From: an uncultured Clostridia bacterium
GTDB taxonomy: Bacteria > Bacillota > Clostridia > TANB77 > CAG-508
DNA: 64,000 nt
NCBI GenBank assembly: GCA_934129785.1
Contig: CAKOWW010000007.1
Span: 1-64,000 of the forward strand
Direction: 5' to 3'
In this document: piece by piece, positions 25,666 through 36,400 of the stretch
Position numbering within the stretch: the stretch's first letter is position 1
How the letters are laid out: each line of letters starts with the position of its first letter
The notes under the pieces: generated by a model
Database searches by the model: none
Told to the model about the DNA's origin: nothing
What the model saw: only the letters and a program-made list of their open reading frames with translations
Translations under genes and position numbers: made by a program

Positions 25666-26061
25666 ATGGAAGAAGAAAAAGGCAATTTGCGTGAAAAGTT
25701 GAGTGGTCAGGCACTAATACAAAAAAATAAGGAAATAAAAAAAGAAACTAATAAATTAAAAAAATTATTTAAAGAATTGCCAGAAAACAAAAAGAAAATG
25801 GCAGAAAAATTAATAGAAAATGCTTCTTTTATGTCTATAACGCTTGATGAACTAAAGGAAGATATAAAGGTATATGGAGTCAAAGAAACATATGTAAATG
25901 GCAAAGACCAGTTTGGATTCAAAGAATCAATTGAAAGTAAAACATATAACGCTATGGTAAAAAACTATATGAACATCATGAAACAGCTAAATGACATGTT
26001 ACCGGAAGAGAAGAAAATAGATGTAGATGATGAATTTGAAAGATTCAATGGTGGAATATGA
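25666..26061 (+). CDS. Terminase small subunit, P27 family
   Basis: ATG 25666 follows AAGGAGGTG. The 131-residue protein is basic at the N-terminus and helical at the C-terminus (AMVKNYMNIMKQLNDMLPEE), the layout of P27-type small terminases that recognise the packaging site. It overlaps the large subunit gene by 4 bases. Confidence 0.8.
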   Translation: MEEEKGNLREKLSGQALIQKNKEIKKETNKLKKLFKELPENKKKMAEKLIENASFMSITLDELKEDIKVYGVKETYVNGKDQFGFKESIESKTYNAMVKNYMNIMKQLNDMLPEEKKIDVDDEFERFNGGI

Positions 26062-27761
26062 CATATATAGAAGAATATTATCAGTTTTTATTGAAAAATC
26101 CAGATAAGGCATGTCATAAAGTTTTAGCTACATACAAGAAACTTGTACAGGACATATATAATCCTAAACAGGTTTCTTTTTTTAACGAAATAACAGAAGA
26201 ACAAGAAATACATACATATATCTTTAATGAAATAAGAGGAAACAGACCAATAGATTTCATTGAAAAATTCTGTAAACATTCGAAAGGTAAGTGGGCAGGA
26301 AAACCAGTTTTGCTAGAATTGTGGCAAAAAGCTTTTATACAAGCTTTGTTTGGTTTTATAGATAAAGAAACAGAATTAAGAAAATACAAAAAAGGGATAT
26401 TAGATGTTGGAAGAAAGAATGGAAAATCAACAATAGATGGTGGACTTGGAAATTATATGTTAACATCTGATGGAGAAGGCGGAGCAGAAGTATATTCTGT
26501 AGCGACAAAAAAAGACCAAGCAAAAGTTGTTTGGGAAGAAGCTAAAAGAATGATAAAGAAGAGTCCAGCTTTATACAAAAGAGTTAGATGTTTAGTGAAT
26601 GGTCTCTTTTATGATAAAACTGAAAGTTCATTTAAAGCTTTAGCATCTGATTCAAATTCGTTAGATGGATTAAATGCTTATTTTGTAATATGTGATGAAG
26701 TACACGCATGGAAAGATAAGAACTTATTAGATGTTATGTACGATTCTATGTCTGCTAGAGAACAGCCGTTACTTTTAGAAACATCAACGATGGGAACGGT
26801 CAGAGAAAGTGTATTTGATAATGAATATGAATATGCTTCTGCTATAATAGATGGATACGAAGGAAAAGAAGGCGGAATTGCAGATGAAACTGTATTAGCG
26901 GTTATATACGAATTGGATAATGCTGATGAGTGGCAAGATGAGAAAAAATGGTACAAAGCCAATCCTGGGCTAGGCACAATAAAGAATGTAAAAGATTTGC
27001 GAGACAAAGTTAATAGAGCAAAGAATAATCCAACCGAATTAGCTAACCTACTATGTAAAGATTTTAATATAAGACAAAATGACCAAGACAAGTGGGTGAG
27101 TTTTGATATTGCAAACAATGAAGAACGATATAGTTTTGAAGATTTGTTTGACAATTATGCAGTTGCTGGTGTTGATTTATCAAGTACAACAGATTTAACA
27201 TGTGCAACTCTATTAATCATAAAAAATAAAAAGAAATATGTTATACAGCAATATTTTATAGCTGGAGATAGATTAGAATTTAAGATAAAAGATGACAAAA
27301 TACCGTACGATAAATGGGAAAAAAGAGGACTAGTAACCGTATGCGAAGGAGCAAAAGTTGATTATTCGCAAGTAACTGAGTGGTTTCTAAAAATGAAAGA
27401 TGAATACCAAATTGCGCCTCTATGGGTTGGATATGATCCATGGAACTCAAATTATTGGGTAGATGAAATGAAAGAAAATGGATTTGAGATGCTAGAGGTA
27501 AGGCAAGGAGCAAAGACAATGAGCAATCCGATGAAACAGCTAGAAGCGGACTTGATAGAGAAAAATGTAAATTACAATAATAATCCGGTATTAAAATGGT
27601 GCTTATGTAATACAGCAGTAAAAAGAGATGACAATGATAACATAAGATCTGTCAAAGGAAAAAAACAAAGAGCAAGAATAGATGGTACAGTAAGCTTAAT
27701 AATAGCCTACTGTATTTTATTTGAAAAAATGAATGATTATTTAGCACTACAGGAGGAGTAA
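26058..27761 (+). CDS. Terminase large subunit
   Basis: The 567-residue packaging motor has the ATPase core with Walker A-like DVGRKNGKST (about residue 117) and Walker B YFVICDEVHAW (about residue 208). The C-terminal nuclease has acidic residues in VAGVDLSSTTDLTCA and GYDPWNSNYW. It pumps and cuts phage DNA at the portal. Confidence 0.95.
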   Translation: MTYIEEYYQFLLKNPDKACHKVLATYKKLVQDIYNPKQVSFFNEITEEQEIHTYIFNEIRGNRPIDFIEKFCKHSKGKWAGKPVLLELWQKAFIQALFGFIDKETELRKYKKGILDVGRKNGKSTIDGGLGNYMLTSDGEGGAEVYSVATKKDQAKVVWEEAKRMIKKSPALYKRVRCLVNGLFYDKTESSFKALASDSNSLDGLNAYFVICDEVHAWKDKNLLDVMYDSMSAREQPLLLETSTMGTVRESVFDNEYEYASAIIDGYEGKEGGIADETVLAVIYELDNADEWQDEKKWYKANPGLGTIKNVKDLRDKVNRAKNNPTELANLLCKDFNIRQNDQDKWVSFDIANNEERYSFEDLFDNYAVAGVDLSSTTDLTCATLLIIKNKKKYVIQQYFIAGDRLEFKIKDDKIPYDKWEKRGLVTVCEGAKVDYSQVTEWFLKMKDEYQIAPLWVGYDPWNSNYWVDEMKENGFEMLEVRQGAKTMSNPMKQLEADLIEKNVNYNNNPVLKWCLCNTAVKRDDNDNIRSVKGKKQRARIDGTVSLIIAYCILFEKMNDYLALQEE

Positions 27762-27762
27762 G

Positions 27763-28989
27763 ATGAAAAAAGAAAAAAGAAGCTTGTTTAACATGGTGTT
27801 TGGAAATAAAGTTCAAAAAATGGTAAATGAGACAACGTTAAAGTTGCTAAGCGGATATAATGCAACATATACAGATATTTCAGATAATATTGCAGACAAC
27901 ATAATAGCAAGAGAATGCATCAACACTATAGCAACACATTGTGCAAAGATGATGCCCAAACACTATCAACAAAATGGTGAATTAAAAAACCATATTTCTG
28001 GGCAAATAAATTATATTATTAGTGTAAAACCCAATCCGTTTATGACTACATATGATTTTATATACAAGACAATTAGTCTATTATTAGCACAAAACAATGA
28101 GTATATTTACATAGACATAGATGAAAAAGGATATTTAAGAGGATTATATCCGTTAAATCCATTATTTTGCACATTAGTCGAAGATGATGGTGAAGTTTGG
28201 CTCAAGTTTCAATTTATTGATGGTAATATTTACTATGTAAAATACAGCAGAATAATTCATTTAAAAAATTTCTATAACAAGCACGATTTCTATGGAGATA
28301 CAAACCAAGTTTTAGACAAAGCGATAGAAACACAAACAGTTGCAGATGATGGGATAAAAAACGCAATAAAGATAAGTGCATCACTAAGAGGAGTATTGAA
28401 AGCAGCAAATGCAATATTAAAAGATAAAGATATAAAAGATATGAAAAACAATTTTGTTCAAAGTTTATTATCAAGCACAGATGGGATAGGAAGCTTAGAT
28501 GCAAGAATGGATTTTAAAGAAATAAATTTAAACCCAGTTTTATTAGAAAAAGAGCAGCTGGAAATGGTAAACGGAAACATATATGGATACTTTATGATAT
28601 CAGAAAATATTATAAAAAGTAAATATACAGCAGATGAATGGAATGCTTTCTACGAAAGTGTTTTAGAGCCGAAGGCAATACAAATGGGACAAGCTTTTAC
28701 AAATGCAATATTTGGTGAAAAAGCGATTAAAGATGGACATAGAATAGAATTTTCTGTTAATCGTATAAAATATGCAAAAACAGAAACGAAGATAACTTTA
28801 ATAAAAGAAGCAGGAGCGCTTGGCTTAATAACTGTTGATGAAGGAAGAGAAATATTAGATTTGCCCGCGATTGGTGGAGAAGAAGGTAAAAAAAGATTAC
28901 AAACATTAAATGTAATAAATGCAAATTTAGCAGACAAATATCAAGGAGGTGGAAATGATGGAAAAAGCAATAAAGGAAATGAGAATTAG
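27763..28989 (+). CDS. Phage portal protein, HK97 type
   Basis: The 408-residue protein follows GGAGG two bases after terL. VKPNPFMTTYDFIYKTISLLLAQNNEYIYI and the C-terminal AGALGLITVDEGREILDLP are typical of the portal family, which forms the 12-mer DNA gate at the head vertex. Confidence 0.93.
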   Translation: MKKEKRSLFNMVFGNKVQKMVNETTLKLLSGYNATYTDISDNIADNIIARECINTIATHCAKMMPKHYQQNGELKNHISGQINYIISVKPNPFMTTYDFIYKTISLLLAQNNEYIYIDIDEKGYLRGLYPLNPLFCTLVEDDGEVWLKFQFIDGNIYYVKYSRIIHLKNFYNKHDFYGDTNQVLDKAIETQTVADDGIKNAIKISASLRGVLKAANAILKDKDIKDMKNNFVQSLLSSTDGIGSLDARMDFKEINLNPVLLEKEQLEMVNGNIYGYFMISENIIKSKYTADEWNAFYESVLEPKAIQMGQAFTNAIFGEKAIKDGHRIEFSVNRIKYAKTETKITLIKEAGALGLITVDEGREILDLPAIGGEEGKKRLQTLNVINANLADKYQGGGNDGKSNKGNEN

Positions 28990-29524
28990 TGAATTAAGAG
29001 CTTTACAAGAAGAATCAGATGAAATGATAATTGAAGGATATGCGGCGGTATTTGAGCAAGAAACAGACTTAGGATGGTGTAAAGAAATTATAAGCAGAGA
29101 AGCTTTTAATGACTGCAACATGTCAGACTGTGTATTAAAATATAATCATAATGACAATTGCTTAATTTTAGCTAGAACTAGAAACAAAAGTTTAGAATTA
29201 ATAGTAGATAGTAAAGGCTTAAAAATAAGAGCGAAATTGATAGATACAACACAAAATCAAGATATATACAAAATGATAAAAGCAGGATTACTAGACAAAA
29301 TGAGTTTTGCGTTTTCTGTAAGAAAACAGGAATGGGACTATGAAACAGACACAAGAAGAATTACAGAAATTGCGCAATTATTTGATGTTTCTGTAGTTGA
29401 TGTTCCAGCTTATGATGGAACAGAAATATATGCAAGAAGTAAAGAAAATTATGAAGAAGAAAAACAAAAATACAAAGAATACAAAAATGAAAAAGAAAGA
29501 TTAGAATTGTGGTTAAGTTTATAA
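28958..29524 (+). CDS. Prohead maturation protease, HK97 family
   Basis: ATG 28955 or 28958 follows GGAGGTGG, overlapping the portal gene. EGYAAVFEQETDLG, the catalytic-region KYNHNDNCLILARTRN and the Ser in KMSFAFSVRKQEW fit the U35-type prohead protease. It trims the capsid protein's N-terminal delta domain. About 188 residues. Confidence 0.9.
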   Translation: MEKAIKEMRISELRALQEESDEMIIEGYAAVFEQETDLGWCKEIISREAFNDCNMSDCVLKYNHNDNCLILARTRNKSLELIVDSKGLKIRAKLIDTTQNQDIYKMIKAGLLDKMSFAFSVRKQEWDYETDTRRITEIAQLFDVSVVDVPAYDGTEIYARSKENYEEEKQKYKEYKNEKERLELWLSL

Positions 29525-29534
29525 TCTTGATAAG

Positions 29535-29562
29535 AGAAGCGGTGGTAGAACTGCTTCTTTTT
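29535..29562 (+). terminator. Hairpin with T run upstream of the capsid gene
   Basis: AGAAGC/GCTTCT closes the 12-base loop GGTGGTAGAACT and is followed by a T run. It could be a terminator, a leaky attenuator or an mRNA end-protecting structure. Confidence 0.5.
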
Positions 29563-29595
29563 TGGTTGGTAGAAATCAAATAGAGAGTTTATAAA

Positions 29596-29613
29596 AACGG
29601 TGGTAGAACTGTT
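29596..29613 (+). repeat. Second copy of the GGTGGTAGAACT loop
   Basis: The same 12 bases recur, flanked by AAC/GTT, 58 bases downstream. A third degraded copy (GGTTGGTAGAAA) lies at 29564-29575. Confidence 0.45.
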
Positions 29614-29641
29614 AAAAATAAAAAAATAGGAGGAATTAAAG

Positions 29642-30886
29642 ATGACTTTAAAAGAATTAAACGAAAAAAAAGAAGAATTAAGAAAAAGACTAGAGAATGC
29701 TAAACCAGAAGAATTAGAAGAAATAAGAAAAGAAGTGGAAGCATTAAAAGGTGTTGAAGTCGAAGAAGAAAAAACAAAGGAAATAGATGAAAGAAATCTA
29801 TTGAAAGGAGCAATTGAAGATTTAGAAAAAAGAAATGTAAATCTTTCAAATGCAAAAGTTATTGAAAAACCAAAAAAGGAGGAAAGAAAAGTGAATGAAA
29901 AAGAATTAATCGAACAAAGAGCAAAAGATTTAAAAGAAGGAAAAACAGTTAGTATAGCATTTGATAATGCAGAACAAAGAAGCGTAACAGTCCAAGGTGG
30001 AACTATACTAGTGCCAAAAAAATACAAAAATGAAATATCAGAAAGCTTTAATGCTGTATCTGGGATGGTTGACATGTTGAATACAGTACCACTAAATGGT
30101 GGAGACTCTTACAATGTAGCTTTTGAAAAAGGATATGGAGAAGGAGATTACAGTACAGAAGGTGGAGAATATAAAGACATAGATGTTGAAACTGATTATG
30201 TTGAAACAGGTAGAGCTAAAATTACATCATATATCGAAGTAACAAAAGAAGTTAAAAAATTACCTGCTGCTGCATATTTAGCATTAATATCAAAAAGAGT
30301 AACTAGCTCAATTAAAAAGAAAATAGGTGCACAAGCAATTATAGGTGCTGGAACAACAAATACTATAAAAGGTATTTACAATGCAGATGTAAAAGTAATG
30401 CCAACAGAAGATGGCACAAGTGATATAGAATTAGCAGGTATAGATTCTGACACATTAAACGAAATTACTTTTGCGTATGGTGGAAATGAAGATGTTGAAG
30501 CTCCACAAACATTAATATTATCTAAAGAAGATTTAAAAGCTTTTGCAAAAGTAAAAACAGAAGATGGAAAATTTGTTTATACTATAACAAAAAATGGAGC
30601 AAAAGGAACAATTGCTTATAAAGATGGAGGACTAGCTGTACCATTTGTCATCAATTCAGCTTGTAATTCAATTTCAAATAAAGCAACAGCAACTGGAAAA
30701 TACACAATGATTTATGGTTCATTAATGGACTTTGAATTACCTGTTTTCTCTGATTTAGAAGTTCAAGAAAGCACAGATTATCAATTCAAAAAAGGCATGA
30801 TTTGTTATAGAGCTGATGCTATCGTAGGTGGAACAGTATCTAAATATAATGGATTCGTAAGAGTAAAAAAAGCTAATGTTGTTTAA
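29642..30886 (+). CDS. Major capsid protein, HK97 fold
   Basis: Starts after AGGAGG. The 414 residues comprise an N-terminal coiled-coil delta/scaffold domain (about 1-100) removed by the protease, then the HK97 fold (ISESFNAVSGMVDMLNTVPL, TDYVETGRAKITSYIEVTKE). It forms the icosahedral shell. Confidence 0.93.
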   Translation: MTLKELNEKKEELRKRLENAKPEELEEIRKEVEALKGVEVEEEKTKEIDERNLLKGAIEDLEKRNVNLSNAKVIEKPKKEERKVNEKELIEQRAKDLKEGKTVSIAFDNAEQRSVTVQGGTILVPKKYKNEISESFNAVSGMVDMLNTVPLNGGDSYNVAFEKGYGEGDYSTEGGEYKDIDVETDYVETGRAKITSYIEVTKEVKKLPAAAYLALISKRVTSSIKKKIGAQAIIGAGTTNTIKGIYNADVKVMPTEDGTSDIELAGIDSDTLNEITFAYGGNEDVEAPQTLILSKEDLKAFAKVKTEDGKFVYTITKNGAKGTIAYKDGGLAVPFVINSACNSISNKATATGKYTMIYGSLMDFELPVFSDLEVQESTDYQFKKGMICYRADAIVGGTVSKYNGFVRVKKANVV

Positions 30887-30901
30887 AAATAGGAGGACTA
30901 T

Positions 30902-31201
30902 ATGGAAAAATTGTTGAAAATAACTAAGCAATGTTTGAGCATTGTGGAAACAGCAACGCTTAAAGATGAAGAAATCAAAATGCTTATAAAAGCAGGAATA
31001 GAAGATTTAAAAAGAATGGGAATCAATGTTACAGAAGACACTGACAATACATTAATTCAATCGACTATTATAATGTTTGTTAAAGCAAATTTTGGAAATA
31101 CAGATATAAAAGAAAAAGAACAAGCTCAAAAGACATATAGTCTTCTATGTAATAATTTAAGTTTAAGCACAGATTATAAGGAGAGTGGTAGCAATGCGTG
31201 A
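30902..31201 (+). CDS. Head-tail connector (gp6-like)
   Basis: The 99-residue helical protein follows AGGAGG, directly after the capsid gene, where gp6-type adaptor proteins lie. IMFVKANFGNTDIKEKEQAQKTY fits the family pattern. Confidence 0.75.
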   Translation: MEKLLKITKQCLSIVETATLKDEEIKMLIKAGIEDLKRMGINVTEDTDNTLIQSTIIMFVKANFGNTDIKEKEQAQKTYSLLCNNLSLSTDYKESGSNA

Positions 31202-31511
31202 TGTAAGTTGTAAATTGCTATCTACTCAAGTTTCAAAAGATAGCATAGGAGTTTCAAAACCAAAACAGGTAATAGAAACTGAAGTTCCGTTGATAAAAGT
31301 AGAAGATGTTTATGCTAATGAGTTTTATAAAGCAAACGAGCAAGGATATAAACCGACCTTGAGACTGAAAATTTCTCCTTTGAGTTACGAGAATCAATCA
31401 GAATTAATTTATATGAATCAGACATATACAATTATTCGTGTTCAAGAGAGTACAGCAGATGAGCTTATATTGATTTGTGAAAGGAAAGTAAAAAATGTCA
31501 AAAGGAATTAA
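31194..31511 (+). CDS. Head closure / head-tail joining protein
   Basis: ATG 31194 follows AAGGAGAG. The 105-residue beta-rich protein (YKPTLRLKISPLSYENQSE) fits the small-barrel stopper proteins. Identified mainly by position. Confidence 0.7.
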   Translation: MRDVSCKLLSTQVSKDSIGVSKPKQVIETEVPLIKVEDVYANEFYKANEQGYKPTLRLKISPLSYENQSELIYMNQTYTIIRVQESTADELILICERKVKNVKRN

Positions 31512-31890
31512 AGTCGATGATTTATCAAAAGAAATAGAAAAAGCTTTAGTAGCATATTCTGATGATATTTCAGAATTAGTCAAAGAAGTAGCTGATGATG
31601 TAGGAAAAGAAGCTGTGCAAGAACTAAAAAATACTTCTCCAAAAAAGAAGCGAAAAGGTGGCAGATATGCGAAAGGTTGGAAACTAAAAAAAGAAAAACT
31701 AGGTAAGAATAAATATTCTGTTAAAATACATAACAAAACAGATTATCAACTGACACATTTACTAGAATTTGGACATGCTACTAGAAATGGTGGAAGAACC
31801 AAAGCGATTCCACATATAAGGCCTGTAGAAGAAAAATATTCTAAAGAATATGAAGAAAAATTAAAACAAAAAATAGGGGGTATACGATGA
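31495..31890 (+). CDS. HK97 gp10-like tail component
   Basis: The 131-residue protein overlaps the previous gene. KNTSPKKKRKGGRYAKGWKLKKEK and LTHLLEFGHATRNGG are the recognised gp10/minor tail motif. Confidence 0.85.
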   Translation: MSKGIKVDDLSKEIEKALVAYSDDISELVKEVADDVGKEAVQELKNTSPKKKRKGGRYAKGWKLKKEKLGKNKYSVKIHNKTDYQLTHLLEFGHATRNGGRTKAIPHIRPVEEKYSKEYEEKLKQKIGGIR

Positions 31891-32198
31891 CTTTAGAAGA
31901 ATTAAGAATGAGATGTGAAGAACAAGGATTTCAATATTCATATGGAAAATTCGATGAAGAAGTAGAACCTCCGCATTTAGTTGCTATAACCACAGAGACT
32001 AATAATTTTTTAGCGGACAATAAAGTTTACATGAAAAAAGAAAAAATTCAACTAGATTATACATATATAAGCAAAGACATAGAAATGCAAAACAAAATAG
32101 AAAATGAAATTCTAAGCGATGTCGTTTGGAATAAAACAGAAGAAACTTATTTGTCAGATGAAAAAATTTGGCAAGTGAGTTATTTTTTTGAAATTTAA
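31887..32198 (+). CDS. Tail terminator-like protein
   Basis: The 103-residue protein follows AGGGGG and overlaps by 4 bases. ETNNFLADNKVYMKKEKIQLDYT is typical of the small tail-completion proteins before the tail tube gene. Confidence 0.72.
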   Translation: MTLEELRMRCEEQGFQYSYGKFDEEVEPPHLVAITTETNNFLADNKVYMKKEKIQLDYTYISKDIEMQNKIENEILSDVVWNKTEETYLSDEKIWQVSYFFEI

Positions 32199-32218
32199 AA
32201 GGAAAGAAGGAAATAAAA

Positions 32219-32800
32219 ATGGCAGAAACTGAAAATAAAGTTTTATATGGAATTAAAAATGTACATATTGCTAAGTTAACAGAGAATAATGGAAAAATTA
32301 CTTATGGAGAACCTTTTGCTTTGCCAGGGGCTAAAGGATTTTCACCGGATCCCCAAGGAGAAGAATCTAAATATTATGCAGACAATATGATTTATTTTAG
32401 AAAAAACACAAATCAAGGATATCAAGGAAATTTAGTTGTTACATTATTAAATGAACAATTTGAAACTGAAATATTTGGAAGAACAAAAGATAAAAATGGA
32501 GCAATAATAGAAAATGCAGAAGATAAGGAATCAAGATTCGCGTTAATGTTTGAAGCTGATGGCGATGACAAAAAAAGAAGATACGTTTATTGGGACTGTA
32601 CTGCATCAAGAGCAACTAGAGAACACAATACAAGAGAAGAAAGTTTTGAACCAGGAACAGATAGCCTTCCAATTACAATAGCACCTCGTTCAACAGACAG
32701 TGCAATTGGAACCTATTTAGAACCAACAGAAGCCAACAAAACTATTTATGAAAAATTCTTTAGTAAAGTATATGAAAAAGATGCAACAGCGGAAATATAG
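32219..32800 (+). CDS. Major tail tube protein
   Basis: The 193-residue protein contains YGIKNVHIAKL, LPGAKGFSPDPQGEESKYYADN and NLVVTLLNEQFETEIFG, the pattern of siphovirus tail tube proteins (phi13-type). It polymerises around the tape measure. Confidence 0.88.
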   Translation: MAETENKVLYGIKNVHIAKLTENNGKITYGEPFALPGAKGFSPDPQGEESKYYADNMIYFRKNTNQGYQGNLVVTLLNEQFETEIFGRTKDKNGAIIENAEDKESRFALMFEADGDDKKRRYVYWDCTASRATREHNTREESFEPGTDSLPITIAPRSTDSAIGTYLEPTEANKTIYEKFFSKVYEKDATAEI

Positions 32801-32810
32801 GAGGAAAATT

Positions 32811-33203
32811 ATGAAAACAATTGAAATTTGCGGTAAAAGATATCAAATTGATTGCAATGCGTTAACTTATAAAAACTATCGTAGCAAATTTAACACAGAT
32901 ATTTTTAGTGATATAAGAATTTTACAAGCGTTTTTAACTAAACAAGTTTTATTAGCTGAGAGTTTAAAAAAAGAAAATCCTGATATAGATGATTCTAACA
33001 TAATTTCAAGTTTATCAACTTTAATGTTGGATGATATGGGATTATTCATTGAAGCGGCAACAAGAATGGCTTATATAATGATATTAACAGCAAACAGAAA
33101 AGCACCGGAGTATGAAGAATGGCTAGAAGGAATACCAGCAATAAAAACAAATGATGAATGGATTGCAGAGGTAACGGAATTTGCCGTGAATTGCTTTTGT
33201 TGA
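32811..33203 (+). CDS. Tail assembly chaperone, first frame (gpG-like)
   Basis: ATG 32811 follows AGGAGG. The 130-residue protein matches the gpG position between tail tube and tape measure. It ends in TGC TTT TGT TGA. A second frame continues without its own start, so a minority of ribosomes probably shift to make the longer G-T form. Confidence 0.8.
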   Translation: MKTIEICGKRYQIDCNALTYKNYRSKFNTDIFSDIRILQAFLTKQVLLAESLKKENPDIDDSNIISSLSTLMLDDMGLFIEAATRMAYIMILTANRKAPEYEEWLEGIPAIKTNDEWIAEVTEFAVNCFC

Positions 33204-33435
33204 CAATGAACTATATGAAAAAATTCAGAATATTAATACCGACAATGAAGAACTTATAGAAGAATATCCAGAGCAAGAATTTATAGCTTCCTGCTTGCGA
33301 GTGGGATTAACTATAGATGACTTGAAAGAAATTACATATATAGAAGCAATGAAAATCTTATATTCAACTATAGAAAAGAAGAAAAATAAAAAGGTAAGGA
33401 AAGCTACCCAAGCTGATTGGGATAGATTAATGTAA
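33190..33435 (+). CDS. Tail assembly chaperone extension (gpT-like), reached by frameshift
   Basis: The open frame begins at 33190 just after TGA and reads AFVDNELYEKIQNINTDNEE to a stop at 33433-33435. It has no ATG near its start. It is +1 (equivalently -2) to the gpG frame; TTTT at 33195-33198 before TGT TGA is the likely slip. Phage gpG/gpGT pairs normally use partial shifts here. This is a classical programmed site, without CGG. Confidence 0.7.
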   Translation: MAFVDNELYEKIQNINTDNEELIEEYPEQEFIASCLRVGLTIDDLKEITYIEAMKILYSTIEKKKNKKVRKATQADWDRLM

Positions 33436-33477
33436 GAGGCTATTTAGCCTCTTATTTTAGTATAAGAGGTGAAAAAA

Positions 33478-36400
33478 ATGGCGAATATAAAAGGAATTAT
33501 GGTAGAAATTGGTGGGGATACATCAAACTTACAAAATGCATTAAAGAAAGTTAATTCTAGCACAGCTAGTTTAAGCAAGGAATTAAAAGGAATTAACTCT
33601 TTACTTAAGCTAGACCCAAAAAATACAGAGCTATTATCACAAAAGCAAACAGTTCTAAAACAAAATATAGAACAAACTTCTAAGAAATTAGAAGAATTAA
33701 AAAATGCACAAGAAATGGCTGATAGCACAATAGCAAGTGGTGGAAAAATTTCTCAAGAAAATTATAGAAATTTACAAAGAGAAATATTTGTTACTGAAAA
33801 CAAGTTAAACAGCTTAAAAGCGGAAGCTTCTAATTGGTCAAAAGCAGGAAAGAGTATAGAAGAATTTGGCAACAAGATAACAAATATATCAAATAAGATC
33901 GATAATATGGGTAATACTCTAACAACAAAGTTAACATTACCTATAGTTGGAATAACTACAACAGCAATTGCTTCAATGGATGATGTGGATGAAGGATTAG
34001 ATACTATTGCAACAAAAACTGGAGCTACGGGTTCAATAGCAAAAGAATTGCAACAGATATATAAAGAAGTCGCAAGTGAAGTGCCAGGCGATTTTGCTGA
34101 TATTGGAGCAGCTATAGGAGAAATTAATACTAGGTTAGACTTGACAGGAGGTAAACTAAAGACAGCATCTATAGATTTCTTAAAATTTGCGAAAGTAAAC
34201 GGAACAGATGTAAATACTTCTGTGCAGTTGGTTACTAGAGCAATGGGAGATGCAGGAATAGAAGCCGATAAGTACTCAGAATTATTAGATATGCTTACTG
34301 TAGCAGGACAAAAAAGTGGGATTTCTATAGAATCACTAACGACAAATCTTGCTAAATATGGTGCACCAATGAGAGCTTTAGGCATAGATACAAAAAATGC
34401 AATTGCAATGTTTGCTCGGATGGGAGAAAGCAGGAGTAAATACAGAGATTGCATTTTCTGGAATGAAAAAAGCTATATCGAACTGGGGAGCAGCAGGAAA
34501 AGATTCTACAAAAGAATTTAGTAAAACTTTAAAAGAAATAGAAAAATGTCCAACGATTGCAAAAGCGACTACAAAAGCGATTTCAGTATTTGGTGCAAAA
34601 GCGGGACCAGACCTAGCAGATGCAATAAAAGGAGGAAGATTTGAATTTCAAAAATATATAGAAGCATTAGATAGTGGAAAAGGAACAATAGAAAGTACAT
34701 ATGAACAAATAATCGATGAAGTAGATGATACCCAACTTGCAATGCAAAATGCAAAAGTTGCAATGCATGATGCAGGAGAAATTGCGGCAAAAACGATTGG
34801 CCCAATTTTGTTGGATTTGTCAAAAAAATTTAAGGGGCTAATGGAAAATTTTGATAAATTGAGTGACAAAGAGAAAAAACAGATTTTAAATATGATAGCA
34901 ATAACAGCATCAATAGGACCAGCAGTTAAAATTTTAAGTGCACTTGGAAAAACAGTAGGAACAGGAACTAAAGCAATAGGAACATTCACACAAGCTGTTG
35001 GCCTTATAGGAAAAACAAGTACAGATGCTTTTAAAAAAGCTTCAGAAGGAACACAATCTTTAGCGAGTGGATTAACTTTTTTAACATCTCCTGCTGGATT
35101 TGCAACAGTAGCTATAACTGCAGCAGCAGGTGCGGTAGTATATTTTGCAACAAAGCAAACAGAAGCACAAAAGAAAGCAAAAGAATTTGCAGAAGAAATG
35201 GCAAATTCAAGACAATCATTAGAAGAATATAATCAAAATATAGACAAAACAACAAGTGCAAATTTAGCTCAAATGGATTCTGCAAGCAAGTTAAAAAATG
35301 AATTAACTACATTAGTAGACGAAAATGGAAAAGTCAAACAAGGATATGAAAGTAGAGTTTCATTCATATTAAATGAACTAAATAATGCATTAGGAACTGA
35401 ATATAAACTAAACGGAAATATAGTTCAAAGTTATAAAGATTTGCAAGGTGAAATAGATAATACTTTAGAAAAAAAGAGAGCAGAAATACAACTTAATGCA
35501 GAAGAAGAACAATATAAAAATGCAATAGAAAACCAAAAGGATTCAGTAGAAAAATTGAAGATAGCTCAAGAAAATTTAGGAATGACAATAGAAGATGCAA
35601 AACAAAAATATCAAGATTATACGGAAGCAGTAAGTGAAGCACAAAAAAAACGGAGACAAAGATGCTCAATTAAATTTATTGTTACAAAAGAAAGAAATGG
35701 ATGCATTGAAAGACAAAATTGATGCTTACGATGATGCAGAGTGGGAAGTTAAAGACTATACTGATAAGACAAAAAAATACGAAGAAGATTATGCGAAATT
35801 TACAGAAGGAAAATACAGTGAAATAGGCAACGCAATAAAAGCATCGACAGAAGATTGGACAACAAAAACTTTAGAAGAAATAAACAAATCTATTGGAGAA
35901 CAAAGCAATGCAATGGAACAATATAAACAGATATATGAAAATACAGGAAATCAAGTTGCATTAGAATTATCACAACAAGCACAACAGAATTTGGATAATT
36001 TAACTCAAGAACTTGTTAAAAGAACACAAACATTAGCTGAATTAGGGCCACAGGAAGTTGAAGCTTGGAAGAAAGTGGCAAGTGATAGTTATTCGTCTTA
36101 TAGCGAAGAGGTTGCTAAAATGCCAGCCGAAATGCAACAAAAAATACAAGAAGCTACAGGAGTTATTGCAGGAGGAACTCCACAAATGCAGGAAAAAGCA
36201 GAGGAGTTAGGAAGAAAAACAGTCGAAGAATTTGATAAATCTGCAGAAGCGAAGAAAAATGCTTTGAATACAATAACTGGATATTTAAATGGACTATCGG
36301 ATGAAGACAAAAGAGAATTAATAAAACAAGCAGGTATAGAAGATGTAGATAAAGTATTAGAGGAGTTGAATAGAGGAGATTTATCAGAAGAGAACGGAAA

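Noticed and set aside
35640..35654. Slippage on A8 alone as the cause of the second tape measure shift
   Set aside because: Possible in principle, but the site also has CGGA in phase with Gly like all others, so a separate mechanism is not needed.
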